From: Vitellaria paradoxa
Lineage: Eukaryota; Streptophyta; Magnoliopsida; Ericales; Sapotaceae
Reading direction: 5' to 3'
DNA length: 64,000 nt
Assembly (NCBI GenBank): GCA_019916065.1
Contig: CM034233.1
Coordinates: forward strand, 46,610,534-46,674,533
The notes beneath the pieces were generated by a model that had not been told where the DNA came from, searched no databases, and saw only the letters and a program-made list of their open reading frames with translations. Made by a program: the position numbers and the translations under genes. This document shows positions 32,490 to 44,312 of this stretch, in pieces. Each line of letters starts with the position of its first letter. Position 1 is the stretch's first letter.

Positions 32490-33060
32490 CCAAGTCCAAC
32501 AAATATTCATCAGGTGCGCGGTTTTCATGGTTTAGCTTCATTTTATCGTCATTTTATTAGGAATTTCAGTTCACTTGTAGCACCTATTACTGATTGCATG
32601 AAGCAAGGATAGTTCAAGTGGACTGTTGAAGCTGAAAAAAGCTTTCAAATTTTCAAAAACAAGCTTCCTGAAGCCCCTATTCTGGTGCTACCAAATTTTG
32701 AAAAAGTATTTGAGGTCCATTGTGATGCTTCTAAGGTTGGCATTGGAGTAGTACTCAGTCAAGAAGGAAAACCTATTGCATTTTACAGCGAAAAACTGAG
32801 TGGAGCAAGGCAGAATTATTCCACCTATGATGTGGAATTTTATGCAATTGTACAAACTATCCACCACTGGGAGCATTATTTGATACAGAAAGACTTTGTA
32901 TTATACCCTGGCCATGAAGCTTTGAAGTACATAAATGGGCAGCCAAGTTTGAATCATCGACATGGAAAATAGACAGCATATCTACAACAGTTTACCTTCA
33001 CTTTAAAGCACAAATTTGGTGTTCAAAATAAGGTGGCTAATGCTTTAAGTCAAAGGTCTG
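32490..33060 (+). pseudogene. Gypsy RNase H region
   Basis: The linker [19 protein letters not shown] precedes VHCDASKVGIGVVLSQEGK, IAFYSEKLSGARQNYSTYD and EHYLIQKDFVLY, the standard RNase H landmarks, including the catalytic Asp of CDAS. Stops occur near 32610 and 32970. It ends with KVANALSQRS, the usual motif before integrase. Confidence 0.85.
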
Positions 33061-33096
33061 TTTTGCCATCCACTATGCACGTTCAAGTTGTGAGGT

Positions 33097-34332
33097 TTGA
33101 TACTTTCAAGGATTTGTATGCTTCTAGGGAAACTCCACGTAGATGTAGTTGAAGGCAAACGAGTAGATTTTTGTTTGCATGCTGGATTTCTTTTCAAGGG
33201 GGCCAAATTGTTGATTCCAAATTGTTTTTTGAGGGAGAAAATTCTTCAACGCATACATAATGAAGGGCACTTTGGCAGAGACAAAACACGTGCTTTAGTT
33301 GAAGCCGATTACTTTTGGCCAAATCTAAAAAGAGATGTTAACCGGTTGATTAAACGTTATCATATTTGTCAAGTATCCAAGGGAGGTTTTACAAATGCGG
33401 GCTTATATATGTTGCTTCCCACTCCAAGTGCTCCATGGAGTGATGTTAGAATGGATTTCGTGCTCGGACTTCCTTGAACACAAAGAGGTATGGATTCTGT
33501 TCTAGTTGCTATTGATAGATTCTCAAAAAAGGCACATTTTATACCATGTAGGAAGACCATGAATACTTCTCATATTGCTCGATCGTATCTCAAAGAAATT
33601 GTCCATTTGCATGGTGTGCCAAATTCGATTACTTCTAATCGAGATAGAAAGTTCATTAGTCACTTTTGGAGGACTCTTTGGAAGAAACTAGGATCTGATA
33701 TCAGGTACAGTTCAGCTTACCATCCTCAAACTGATGGGTAAACTAAGGTTGTCAATCGAAGCTTGGGAAATTTGATTCACAGCCATGTTGGAAGCAACCC
33801 TAAGCAGTGCGATTAGATTCTTTCTCATGCTGAGTTTACTTTTAACAGATCCAAAAACCACACAACAATGATGAGTCCATTTGAAATTGTTTATGGACAT
33901 AATTCAAATAATGTTTTGGATCTTGTTCCTCTTCTTATTACCACTCGAGTGAATATAAAAGTCAAAGATTTGGTGGAAAAATAAAGCAAATTCATGAGAA
34001 GGTGTAGCAATCAAAAGTATAAAAGACATGTTGACAAGGGCCGGACGCGAGTAGTATTTGGCGTTGGGGACTATGTTTGGGCTATTCTAACAAGAGATTG
34101 CTATCCAACTAATGAACATAACAAGTTGAGTGCAAGAAAGACTGGACCATGTGAAGTGCTAGAAACAATTAATGACAATGCGTATAAGCCAAAATTTCCT
34201 AACCAAATCAAGACTTTTGATGTACTTAACATTTGTCATTTAGTGCCATATTATGGGGATTCTTCTAGCAAAGAAGCTATCAACTCGAGGTTGAGTTTTC
34301 TCTCAATTGGAAACATTGATGCAAGCCAGTAG
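33097..34332 (+). pseudogene. Gypsy integrase, frame-broken
   Basis: The zinc-binding domain reads HNEGHFGRDKT with YHICQVSKGG, where the first Cys of the usual C-X2-C is changed to His or Tyr. The core shows MDFVLGLP, a stop, [16 protein letters not shown], a TSNRDRKF motif in place of the usual SDRD, and [11 protein letters not shown] followed by a stop. The C-terminal part ends with KLSARKTGPCEVLETINDNA and FDVLNICHLVPYYG. No chromodomain follows. Several essential residues are lost, so it is inactive. Confidence 0.88.
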
Positions 34333-34788
34333 TACAACAACAGCAGATTTAATTTAAGAATCTATTTTTTTTTTCTTTTGGTAGTCTAAAAATCTGCACA
34401 ACAGCTTTTTTCTAGAAGTTGTTTTCGAAGTCTAAGAGTACTTGCACAGCAGAATTTTAAGGTTTTCTTTTGGAGTCTAAGAGTTTGTTTTACAAGTTTT
34501 TAAGAATCTGTTTTTACAGCAAATTTTTAAGAGTCCATTAGAAAGTCAAAGGGTCTGTTTTTTGAAGTTTAAAGGTCAGTCAGTGTTAATGTTTGAGGGT
34601 TGTAGAGAACCTATAAAAAGCGGTTTTTGTAAGCTTTGAGAAGCAGAATTTGAAGAATGAAAATTTCTGTTATTTATCTCTCCGTTTCTATTGGGATTGA
34701 GTGTGGAAGATTTAACTAATGTTCTAGTTTTATCTAGCTCCTTAATCTTACTTCTTGATTTTTGCTCTTTTCACACGTGAGTGCATCA
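34317..34788 (+). repeat. Gypsy 3' LTR (472 bp)
   Basis: TGATGCAAGCCAGTAGTAC to GAGTGCATCA, followed by AACTT. The polyprotein frame ends a few codons inside it. Confidence 0.9.
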
Positions 34789-34976
34789 AACTTGGATTAT
34801 TACAAATGAGCTCTACACATCTATTTATACTATTCCACTTCCTCAGTGGATCGTAGAGATTCATTTGATCTTACGATAGAGAAACCATCTCTTGAATTCT
34901 CTACCATATTTTCTTAAATCACTAGAACATTCTATTCATCTTTACAATATGTACAAGACTCTAGAATATATTTTAC

Positions 34977-35110
34977 ACTTCAACAATATTCAAAACACCT
35001 CTAGACTTCCCAAGAACAATCTAAAGAAATCTAGAATGCATAGACTTCAACAATATTCAAAACGCCTCTAGACTTCCCAAGAACAATCTAAAGAAATCTA
35101 GAATGCAGTA
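34977..35110. repeat. 68-bp tandem duplication in the split LTR
   Basis: ACTTCAACAATATTCAAAAC...TCTAGAATGCA occurs twice in direct succession with one visible difference; the other LTR copy lacks it. Confidence 0.85.
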
Positions 35111-35130
35111 AACTATTCTAGAGAACCAAA

Positions 35131-35143
35131 GAATATTCTAGAA
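35131..35143. promoter_or_regulatory. Heat-shock-element-like trimer
   Basis: AGAATATTCTAGAAC fits nGAAnnTTCnnGAAn exactly. It lies about 300 bp upstream of the LTR TATA box on the minus strand. Confidence 0.45.
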
Positions 35144-35287
35144 CCTTTGAAACTCTCTAGAGCATTCCAGAGCACCCTAAAACTCTTTAAAACACTCTAA
35201 AGAATATCAAAACCTTGCCATTTTGTCACCACCATGCAAGACTTTATGTGGCGCCCCACAGAGGCACCAACCTGGTGGGGCATGACA

Positions 35288-36298
35288 TTCTCCCTCACCC
35301 AATCTAGTGATGCCCTAGTTGCCACTTTGCTTTAATTCTAAGAATGTTAGGTTGTGAACTTCCACAAGTGATCCTTACGCTTCCACTTGCCTCCCTAATT
35401 GGCCCTTCGCTCCTAGAAGGTACTCCCATTTTAACACATTGCTGGTAAGGATTCTCCATAGTATGTCTTATCTTAATTGCATTCGAAGCTCCTCTACCTC
35501 CATAGTCATCCTCTTAGGTGCCATGACTGGCAGTTCCACACCCAACGTCATTTCAATCTGAGCATCCACCTCCCTTCATGGTGGATCTCTCTTAGGCAGC
35601 TTAGTTGGCATGACCTCCTTGTAGTCTTCCAACAACACAAGCTAAACGTCCCTTGGTAACTCTAGCCCCATGCTGAGGCATCATCCCTTGACACCTCGAC
35701 ATCTTGCTCATCACTCTCCTTCTCTTGGACTTGGTGAATAAGTCTGGCCATCCTTGGTAGCCGCAGCTCGGTGGGATCCATCCCCCACCTTTGCCATTGT
35801 TAGCGCGTAGTCTTGTAGACCTTATCCTTGCCCATAGCAGCATGATTAAAGATGATTAAAGATCCCGCTTCTCTCATAGTAGCATTTAAATCTTGCAAGC
35901 CCTTGCGTTGTAATTTTGTCCTTGCCCATGGTTGAAGACCATCCTGGAACAAATTTAGTGTCGCTCCCATGTTTATGTTTAGAGCCTCCAATAGTGCATT
36001 AAAGAACTCTTTCACATTATCCCGCACACTCATATTGTCTGTAGAATGACAAAGCAAGTCCTTTGCAACCCCTTATTGTCTCTCCTAAGAGTCTTCTTTG
36101 GCAGTAAAGAGACCTTGCATTTCCCTACGAAACTCATCCCCTTTGATTACTTGAATGCCTGGGCCCAAATCCTCGAAATCATATCCGCTTGGCACAACAA
36201 GCACCCTTGCTAGTCTTGACTCCATGGATGACCATGAACTTGCCTTGAATCTCATGCAACCGTGGTACATCCCTACGTAAGCTCGACTTTGATACAAC
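35288..36298 (-). pseudogene. Broken gag of the minus-strand element
   Basis: Three minus-strand frames hold pieces of a plant Gypsy-type gag. At 36297-36085 there is ESRLARVLVV and DEFRREMQGLF. At 36057-35800 there is NVKEFFNALLEALNINM and LFQDGLQPWARTKLQRKGLQ, the characteristic GLxPWAxTxL motif. Further pieces run to about 35600. No protease or polymerase follows before the 3' LTR. The element therefore survives as gag plus LTRs. Confidence 0.7.
36282..36298 (-). promoter_or_regulatory. Degenerate primer binding site
   Basis: On the minus strand TTGTATCAAAGTCGAGC follows the LTR end, close to TGGTATCAGAGC. Confidence 0.55.
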
Positions 36299-36883
36299 TA
36301 TCACAAGCTTAGAATTTCTTGATCCATGTGGCACTTAAACACTTTACACATTGTTGTAGTGCTAAGTCACCCTAACACCTTGCTAGAAAGCAAAACATTC
36401 ACAAAGAAAGCAAATGAGAAAGATACACAAGAGGAAGTTTTGAAGAAAACACTACTAACTCACTCAAAGCTTGGAACTTGGATGATTACAATCTCTACAC
36501 CTCTATTCACACTATTCCCCAACTTCCCAATGGACGATGAAAATTTATTTATTCCTATGATAGAGAAGCCACATATTAAATTCTCTACCATATTATCTTG
36601 CATCACTAGAACATTCTATAATCTATACAATAAGTACAAGATTCTAGAACATAAATGTAATATTCAAAGCTCCTCTAGACTTTCCAAGAACATTCTAGAG
36701 AAATCTAGAATGAGCTATATTATTCTAGAGTACCCAAGAACATTCTACAACCTTTCGGAGCTCTCTATAACATTCCAAAACTCTCTAGAACACTCTAGAA
36801 CTCTTTAAAATATAAAAAATACTAGAGCCTTTCCATTATGTCACTACCATGCAAGCGTGGTGCCATCACGGAAGGGCGTGACA
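36299..36883 (-). repeat. 5' LTR of the minus-strand element (585 bp)
   Basis: TATCACAAGCTTAGAATTTC to GGGCGTGACA, matching the split 3' LTR. It holds at least three heat-shock-like words between 36606 and 36750. Confidence 0.85.
36606..36750. promoter_or_regulatory. Cluster of heat-shock-element-like motifs
   Basis: GAACATTCTATAA (36609), GAACATTCTAGAG (36688) and GAACATTCTACAA (36738), plus TTCTAGAAC near 36644, fit or nearly fit alternating nGAAn/nTTCn units. They lie in the U3 half of the LTR relative to the minus-strand primer site. Confidence 0.4.
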
Positions 36884-37680
36884 AGTTAGCCAGTTAAGGA
36901 CTTCAACACATCAGTACATCATGCGAAGTGTCCAAGAACCCCACATTACCACTTTTGTTACTGGCTCAAGGTGCGCTTAGATACTACGAAACAAATATTA
37001 GAAGTAATATATTAATGGGATAAGTCGAAAGCAACCATTAAAATCATCAATAATTTAACCCAGACTTTAAAACACCACACAGCAAAATTACAAAACCATC
37101 AAAATCGTCAATAATGAGACTACCCACCAGACACCAAAATGGATTCAAGATTATTGTTTATTTTTTTTTTTTTCTAATTTCAAGAAGTCCTAAACAGGAC
37201 ACTGGCGAAAATAAGAATGTAAAATGCAGAAATTGAAAGTGGGTTTTGGTCGATCCTTGGGTTTTGATCAGTCTGGTTTTGAAGATGATCGGCAAATGGT
37301 GAGATACGGGTATCAAATACTTCAAACACTTTCAGAAATCGAGATTGGTTTCTTCATATCTCATATGAATTAGTTGTAATGGAATCAAACACTTGAATAT
37401 ATTTCAGGATGAAGATGCTTAACGTAAATTTCGCTCTGGTTTAGTTTACATAGACTCAAACAGAAAGTTAGTGAGAATACCCATAAAATTTCCGTTGTAG
37501 ATTCTCAATCATACACTTGTGCGGCTATCCCTTCCTCTGTTCTGGTATCCCGTCCTATATGAACACTGGAGTGAATGTACTAGAATTTGAATGGGAAGAG
37601 ATGAAAACCATGACGCGATGATGGGGTTGAGGAGATTTCGTCAAGAAACTGTGGCAGTTCAGGGAAAACTCAAAATTTAT
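36884..37680. other. Unique-looking sequence of higher complexity
   Basis: This stretch is not obviously repeated elsewhere in the window and is less AT-biased than its surroundings. It could hold the promoter or 5' exon of the minus-strand gene whose first coding exon has an upstream acceptor, but I cannot identify a start or donor with confidence. Confidence 0.3.
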
Positions 37681-39748
37681 TCCTTTTTTTTAACCTTTAA
37701 AAAACCGCATGTTAAGTTATGCGCATGTAATTTTCTTTTGAATTCAAGGCCAACTAAGGCAAAGTAAAAATATAAGAGAGAGAAACAACAAAAGTGAGGC
37801 TTTTTTTTTTTTGAAGCGATTGATTCTATATTTCTATTAATGGTAAAATAGAACTTGCGATCTGAGTATATCACTCAAGTCTTAAATTTGATTCTTGTTC
37901 TACTGAACCAACCAGAGGTGGGTTCCTCCTACCAACATTAACAAATAATAACTCAATTGGTTGCTTGAGATAGAGAAAAAGTAAAAAGAGAAACTCACTT
38001 GAAATTTTTAAAAGAACATAAAAAAATAAAATTATAAACAATGACGATTTATCATAGAATTGAAATGAACAAAAGTCAACCGATTGTTTGCAAAAATTTC
38101 TAGAGTTTTAGTACAATCGGAACTGAATAACAAAGTAGAAGCACAAAGGTTCTATTGTCTTGTAGAGTAGTTTGATTTCATATATATCAAACCATATATG
38201 TCTGTATATTATTCGGAAATTATTATACATCCACCTCCCATATGGAGGACATATTCATATATATAATACGGTATAAAAACAAAGGCAGCTTCCTAAACTA
38301 AAGGGTCCTAATTACAGCAATTTGACAACTATCCTTATTATCAATTGAATACCAAATTAATCTAGAACAATTTACATAAATAAATTAGTAAATATACCTC
38401 GCACTGAGATCCCCCCTCAACTTATAATATTGATATTTGTCATGCACAACTTGCTAATTACACCATAGAAGGTCCCGCCTAAAACTACCTTTGTGAGTGT
38501 GCCTGCCAATTACTCTTCGGGCCTAACAAATGAAAATTATTAACCAATTGCTCATATATAAGAGTATATATTTATGATTTTATGTTTTTTTCTAATTGTT
38601 CCTATCTTTTTCTTTTTATTTTCACTTCAATTTTTTTCTTTTTTTGGGGCACAAAATTCTTACTTCAAACACCCTTTTTTTTCTTTTAGATTTTTATATT
38701 TTTTAAGAAGCTCAAATATTTTTTATTAATTATTTTTTCTCTTTTTTTTTTTTGTATTACATTATCCAATATTTTTTTCTCTTACTTATATATCTCTCTC
38801 CATAAGGGAAATAATAAATGATATGAATTTAAAATTAGATCTCTTGTTTAGGTTATTAAAAAAAAGAACAGGAAATATGAATGAAACTAGGAGATTAAAA
38901 AATTAATGTATTGATGAGTATCTTTTATTTTGTCATAGTTTTTAATTCATTCAGATAAAGATAAAATATGTTTTTGTATTTATTTTCTCTATATCTTCTT
39001 ATTATTTTATTCAATATTTGTCGATTTTTATTCTCTTACATCCATTAAGACAGTATTTGGCTCAATAATTAATCATGAAAAAAAGAACAGAATAATAAAT
39101 TTAAAATTTCTACCTTTTTAGAAAATGTAAGCAATTCATTAATTAAGTTAAAAAAACAAATATGTTGATGAATATTTTTATTTTTTTATATTTTTAAATC
39201 CATTCAATAAGGGTAGGAGTGCGTTTGGAGCCCAAAAGAAATTAAAACTCCATAAATTTTGTTGCGAAATTAATGAGAAGTGTTAAAAGTTGAGAAAAGT
39301 AAAAAGTTTTATAAAATTTTATTGAATTATATATTTTCTTCTATTTTCTTGCATCTATTTTTTTATTTATTATACTTTCATTTTCTTATTCTCTCCCTAT
39401 TTTGCGCGTGCACGCGTGCACAATATGTCAATAATTATTTGCACATGGATCAAGTTGTGGTTGCCGTGAAGAATGCATGAATTAGAAGAATCCATGAAAA
39501 AAATATATAATAATTTTTTGGTGGGTTAAATTTAAAAAAAAATTAAATTAATTATTTTTAAGTTAAGCTACCGAGTTACAATCCAAGGTAGCCGAGTCTC
39601 GGTCCGCCTGGAATGCACCAAGCTCTGTGTAATGTTTATTATTTATTTTTATGGTAGCAAAAAATACGAAATTCTAAAAAACTAATACCTAGATGTTGTC
39701 CTGTCCGTAGAGTTTTCCATAGCTCAAGTATTTTGAGACTATTTTATT
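37681..39748. other. AT-rich intergenic sequence, no gene seen
   Basis: Long T and A runs, short microsatellite-like stretches and no coding frame. A word GGAGTGCGTTTGGAGCCC at about 39214 resembles a MITE end. Confidence 0.5.
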
Positions 39749-40306
39749 GATTTGATCCATTGCTCAGAGCACTAACTCGTCTTTTTGGGACTGTAGAATT
39801 AATTAAGACATAGAGGCACAGGACCAACAAGGAGTTGGCAGGCAAGACCGTAGGATAATGATCATCAGACGGTGGGGATAACGATCATCAACATGATTTC
39901 GATTTCAATAGATATTGCAATATATGCCAAACACGTATCAGTGGAAAGTAAGTACTCTTATTGACCATCAAAAGACACGTCTTGGAGCATGTGAGAGGAG
40001 ATTCGACAATCAGAGCGAAAAAGGTAGCACCAGCAAAAGAACCCATGGGAATTAATGATGCCTAGTACTTAACTATTGCAGTGGGTGCACAAACAATTAA
40101 TTTTTGCTCTAAGACGTGTCTTCAGATAATCAATAACCCACTATACTTTCCCTTGAAATATTTTTGGCATATGTTGCAATATCTATTGAAACTTAAAGAA
40201 TGTTGATGATTGTTGTCCCCACAGCTTCTTCTGTGCCTCCATGCCTCAATTAATTCTACAATCAAAACAAAAAATACAAGAGTTAATGCTCTAAGCAATG
40301 AATCAC
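39749..40306. repeat. Imperfect fold-back (inverted repeat), arms about 200-240 bp
   Basis: Left arm 39749-39990 and right arm 40104-40306 are inverted copies around a ~113-bp loop. Paired words include TTGCTCAGAGCACTAACTC with GAGTTAATGCTCTAAGCAA, CAATAGATATTGCAATATAT with its inverted partner ATATGTTGCAATATCTATTG, and AAAGACACGTCTTGGAGCA with TGCTCTAAGACGTGTCTTCA. Mismatches are scattered and some blocks are missing from one arm. A transcript would form a long hairpin. It could be a fold-back transposon, a young miRNA-like locus or an inverted duplication. Confidence 0.75.
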
Positions 40307-43300
40307 CATAAGTAAAACTGGCTACCCAAAACCGTGCGCGCCAATCCTACTCTGCAAGGCATCCAAGTATTAATAAAGGCACGCTTTTTAGAACGCCTTT
40401 TCTACTATCACATAAATAAATACTACACAGGGCAGTGTACGAGCATTTGAGATTGAATCTTCTTCGCGCATTCTTCGTGGTTATGCCAGCTTGGTGCACT
40501 GAATGTGAGCTTAATTTTCCTATTGCGTTCTTTTCTTCGTGCATTTTTCATGGCCAAAACACCTGATCCATGCATATCATTATTGACATGTTATATATAT
40601 ATATATATATATATATATGTAACCACATTAATTAATTTTATTAAATGATCAGGTTAAAAGTAATAACTATTCGTTAATCAAAATTATCTGTGATGTGTTA
40701 AACATGTCATAAATAAATTAAATATAATACATAAATAAGATTAAATATCAAAATAATTAAAATTTATACAGGAATTTGATATTTGTTAAATATTTCTTTT
40801 AATGTCAATTATTTATTTTTATAAATTCATTATAAGTAAATAAAAAATTAATATTATAAATTAATTAAATACTTATATTACAAGTATACTAATTAATAAC
40901 TTATAATGGCTTTACTCAATTTATAAGAATAATATCTTAATCTATAAAAAAAATGTAAATAATTATATATATATATATATATTAGATTCAATTTACAAGA
41001 GTTATTAAATTAACCAGTTCACATGAATCGTGAATAATTCGTATGGATATTAGTTCAACTAATGATTTTAGCGATTAAATTAATTTTTTTATCATAATAA
41101 GTTTAAATTATAAATTAGAATATTTTTAAAATTGAATCAACGAGTTTAGACCTATTTTAAAACATTGGTACTAATTTCTATTTTAACAGATAATTTATTG
41201 AAGCAGTCTCATATCACTATTTATGTGGTCTTGCACACAAGGCAAGGGCTTTTCTAATATTACACAGCAGCTTTTGTTAGGCCAACAGTTACAAAGTGCT
41301 GTGCTATCATTGAATAATGCTAAAATAGAGTGGCTTTCACAATCAACTAAAAAGAATTATACACATATCTATTACTTACAAAACAAAATGACAAATTTTG
41401 ACTCCACTTTTCTTAATTATCTGTGAATTTCACAAAGTTTAGTAAAAAGTAAGAAGTAATAATTTTTTTTTAAAAAAACATCCGTGATTTTCTGAAAATT
41501 ATTTTCAACAAAAATGTTAATTTTTATGTTTTCTTTATGATAAAATATTTATTGGGTAAAAGAAATTTTTTTTTCACTAAACTTTATCTATCTTAATGCT
41601 ATATTTGGTATGAAGACAATGAGGTAAAAAGTTACAACCTTAAGAGTTAACTCTGTCACACAAATTCGAAATTGAGTGATAAGTATTAATTTACCATCAA
41701 AATGACCATAAGTATTACTTTAGAGTACATAAAAGAGAATAAATTTTATACTTTTCTTACCCTCCTTATCGCTGGTAGAAGTTTATAAATATTAAAAAAT
41801 AATAATTTATCTTATAAAATTATTTGATTGAAATTAGTTAGCATTAAATGAATTTTATTTTTACAATGGCTTATTTCATTAAATTACAATTTATTTTAAT
41901 ATTCCATAATTATCTAAATTACTTATTTTATAAAAATAATTTTATTAAAATTAATTACTATCAAATAATAATTTATTACTAAAATAATAACGTAATATTA
42001 AACATATTTATTATTAAATTTAATTTAATTGCTATTAAAATAATAATTTATTAGTTAAATAGAAAAAATACTTGAATATTTAGAAAAACTAAAACTTATT
42101 TAATTACCATTAAAAGTTAATTTATTATTAAAAAATTTAATGAGTGAATATTGTACAAATGTTAAATACTATTCTCGTGCTAAATATAGTTAAATTATAC
42201 AAATAAATTATTAAAACACAATGTAATAATAGCAATTTAAAATTTATTTTATTATCCAAATATAATTAGCAATGATATGTTATCAATTAACTGTTAATTA
42301 CGTAAAAGTTACTCTTGTAATATTTTACACTAATTAATTAGAAATACTTCCTAAATTAAGAATTGTTGTTCATTCATTTCCGACTTCAATACATGAATGT
42401 TCTTTTACTAATTTTTTAATATGTGAGGCACAAATTCAATTAAATTCAATATATATATTTTTTTTACTTTAATCTAAATTACAAAAGAATTGAGTGTTGA
42501 ATTTTAAACTAAAAAAAATTATGTGTTTTTTAATTAAACTCTCAAAAAAATAAAAATATAATTAACCTAAATCTTTTAATTCACAGTCAACATAACTACT
42601 AGTTATACTAATTTATAATATTGTATAAGTAAAGAGAAGGTATTTAGTAAAATTTCAAATTTGTGAAATTTTTTTATTTTCCCCCATTGATACTCCTCAA
42701 CTTCTCGTAACTAGCTGCTAATAATTTTTATAAAAATTTTAATAACTACCAATTAATTAAGTAAATTTAACTTTGTAATTTTTAATATTACTAAGGGGCT
42801 CTTTTAATTGCCCACTACCTTCATCATTTTTTGTCTTTTCTATTTGCCACTTAATTAGAAATTATTTATTTAAATTCTATTTAAAACACAGCTTCTAATA
42901 TTTCACAAGTGCTCCAATACTTTTTTATTTTAATTTTGTTCGGTAGTTTACATAAAAATATAAAAATAATTTTTTTGAAATAACGTATATTGTGTGTGCA
43001 TCCACGTTTACTTAAGTACTTTTTAACTAATAATTACTTATTATTTATTATTTGAGAATTTTTTAATTTTTAACTTAAATAAACTAAAAAAAATAATTAA
43101 AAATATATACTCTTTGTATTTGTGAGCTAATTCGTTGCCAAATATGTTGGTATGGTTGATTTGGCACGATAATTACTAAAATAATTTAAGAAATATCATT
43201 GAGAACCCAAAAAAAAGAAATCATTGGGTAACATTTATGGAGCAAGAGAGATATAGCTCACAAAGAGAATAAAATTGAATAATATGAAATAAAATAATAA

Positions 43301-43463
43301 AAATAATGACGAAAAAGTATTTGAGATTCTTAAAAAAATTAAGATTAAAAAAAGAAGTATTATGGAGTAAGAATTTGGTGCCAAAAAAAAAAGAAAAAAA
43401 AAGACAAAAGAAAATGAAGTGAAAATAAAAAAAAAAGGAGAAAAGAAAAAAAACTATAAAATC
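40307..43463. other. Very AT-rich intergenic sequence, no gene seen
   Basis: Contains (TA)n runs near 40590-40618 and 40962-40982 and many TTAATTAATT words. The open frames are short and compositionally biased. Confidence 0.6.
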
Positions 43464-44242
43464 TGTCACGCCCCGGATTTTCATAACCGAATGCCCAGGG
43501 GTGACTTGGGATTTATTTGTTTGGTATAAAAATAAGATGAAAATAACACGCTGTCACATCCCAGAATTTTTCTCCAAATTGGGGTTGACCCGCAAAAATT
43601 TAAGATATTAAAAATCCTTTGTTTATCCCAAACAATATTTATAAGTCACTGGACTGAACCATTTGATGGGATTTCAACTACAGGGCACAAAATAAAGATG
43701 GAGAAAAATATTACAGAGCCATCTAAGTGTCCCAACCACGCGATTAACATTACATACCAAATAAAAGTAAATTAGGTCTATGCTTAATAATTACAATTAT
43801 CTAACAATTGTTACAGACAAAAATTAAAGTCCTCCAGCTCTGCGCAGGAAAGAAGAAAAAAATAGATAACTCTTCTGATGGAATATTTAAGAGAAATTAA
43901 TAGATAACTCTTCTGATGGAATATTTAAGAGAAATTAATCTCTTTCCAGCTCATCTTCTGTATCCATGTGCTTAATATCCTGAAAAAAATATTCCCACAA
44001 GGGGTGAACTACTAAAGCCCAGTAATCAGAATCTCCTAGGTGCCTATATGCAGTGATTGTAATACTACACTATATTAAGTGAATGTGTTTAGATGGCATA
44101 CTAGTTATGCAACAATTAATTCAATAGATCTCAACTGAATAATGTAAATTATACTTACAACGGTTCGATGAAACCGTCACCGTAACTACTACTTTACTTA
44201 CATGTAAAAATAGTTAAATATTGACATGTGTACCACAATGAA

Positions 44243-44312
44243 GCCTGTGTCGCAATGGTAGGGATCTCAGATTTAGATCTTCAAGGTCTCGGGATCAAAC
44301 CCGTAGCGATAC
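44243..44312 (+). ncRNA. tRNA-like module 1 in copy A (not a functional tRNA)
   Basis: GTGTCGCAATGGTAGG resembles a D-arm/A box and CTCGGGATCAAACCCG resembles a T-arm/B box, 40 bp apart as in tRNA genes. The counterpart at 54605-54672 (minus) has a five-base anticodon-type stem GATCT/AGATC with a seven-base loop lacking the expected T33. Best seen as a tRNA-derived relic or SINE head. Confidence 0.45.

Larger units (their letters stand above)
29404..34788 (+). mobile_element. Ty3/Gypsy retrotransposon, complete but inactive (5.4 kb)
   Basis: LTRs at 29404-29857 and 34317-34788 share TGATGC...GCATCA ends and are flanked by AACTT. The primer site GTTGGTATTAGAGCAAG follows the 5' LTR. Domain order gag, protease, reverse transcriptase, RNase H, integrase is that of Gypsy, and no chromodomain is seen. 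Frame breaks, stops and a 125-bp duplication in gag make it non-functional. It is nested in the 3' LTR of the minus-strand element, so it is the younger of the two. Confidence 0.93.
29216..35287 (-). repeat. 3' LTR of the minus-strand element, split by a Gypsy insertion
   Basis: LTR sequence covers 29216-29403 and 34789-35287. TGTCACGAGCTTAGAATTT to GGGGCATGACA matches 36299-36883. It has a TATA box on the minus strand (GTATAAATAGATG, about 34821-34833) and a perfect heat-shock-type trimer at 35131-35143. A 68-bp tandem duplication occurs at about 34977-35110. Confidence 0.85.
29216..36883 (-). mobile_element. Minus-strand LTR element with short gag remnant, host of a Gypsy insertion
   Basis: Its 5' LTR is 36299-36883 and its 3' LTR 29216-35287; the latter is split by the Gypsy element at 29404-34788. 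Just inside the 5' LTR, on the minus strand, lies TTGTATCAAAGTCGAGC, a degenerate initiator-Met site. Just before the 3' LTR lies the purine-rich GGGTGAGGGAGAA. Only about 1 kb of internal sequence remains, coding a broken gag, so the element is internally deleted. No matching target duplication was found. Confidence 0.8.

Noticed and set aside
43221..43484. Phe-rich minus-strand open frame
   Set aside because: It translates A-rich plus-strand sequence and crosses the border of the 3.7-kb element.
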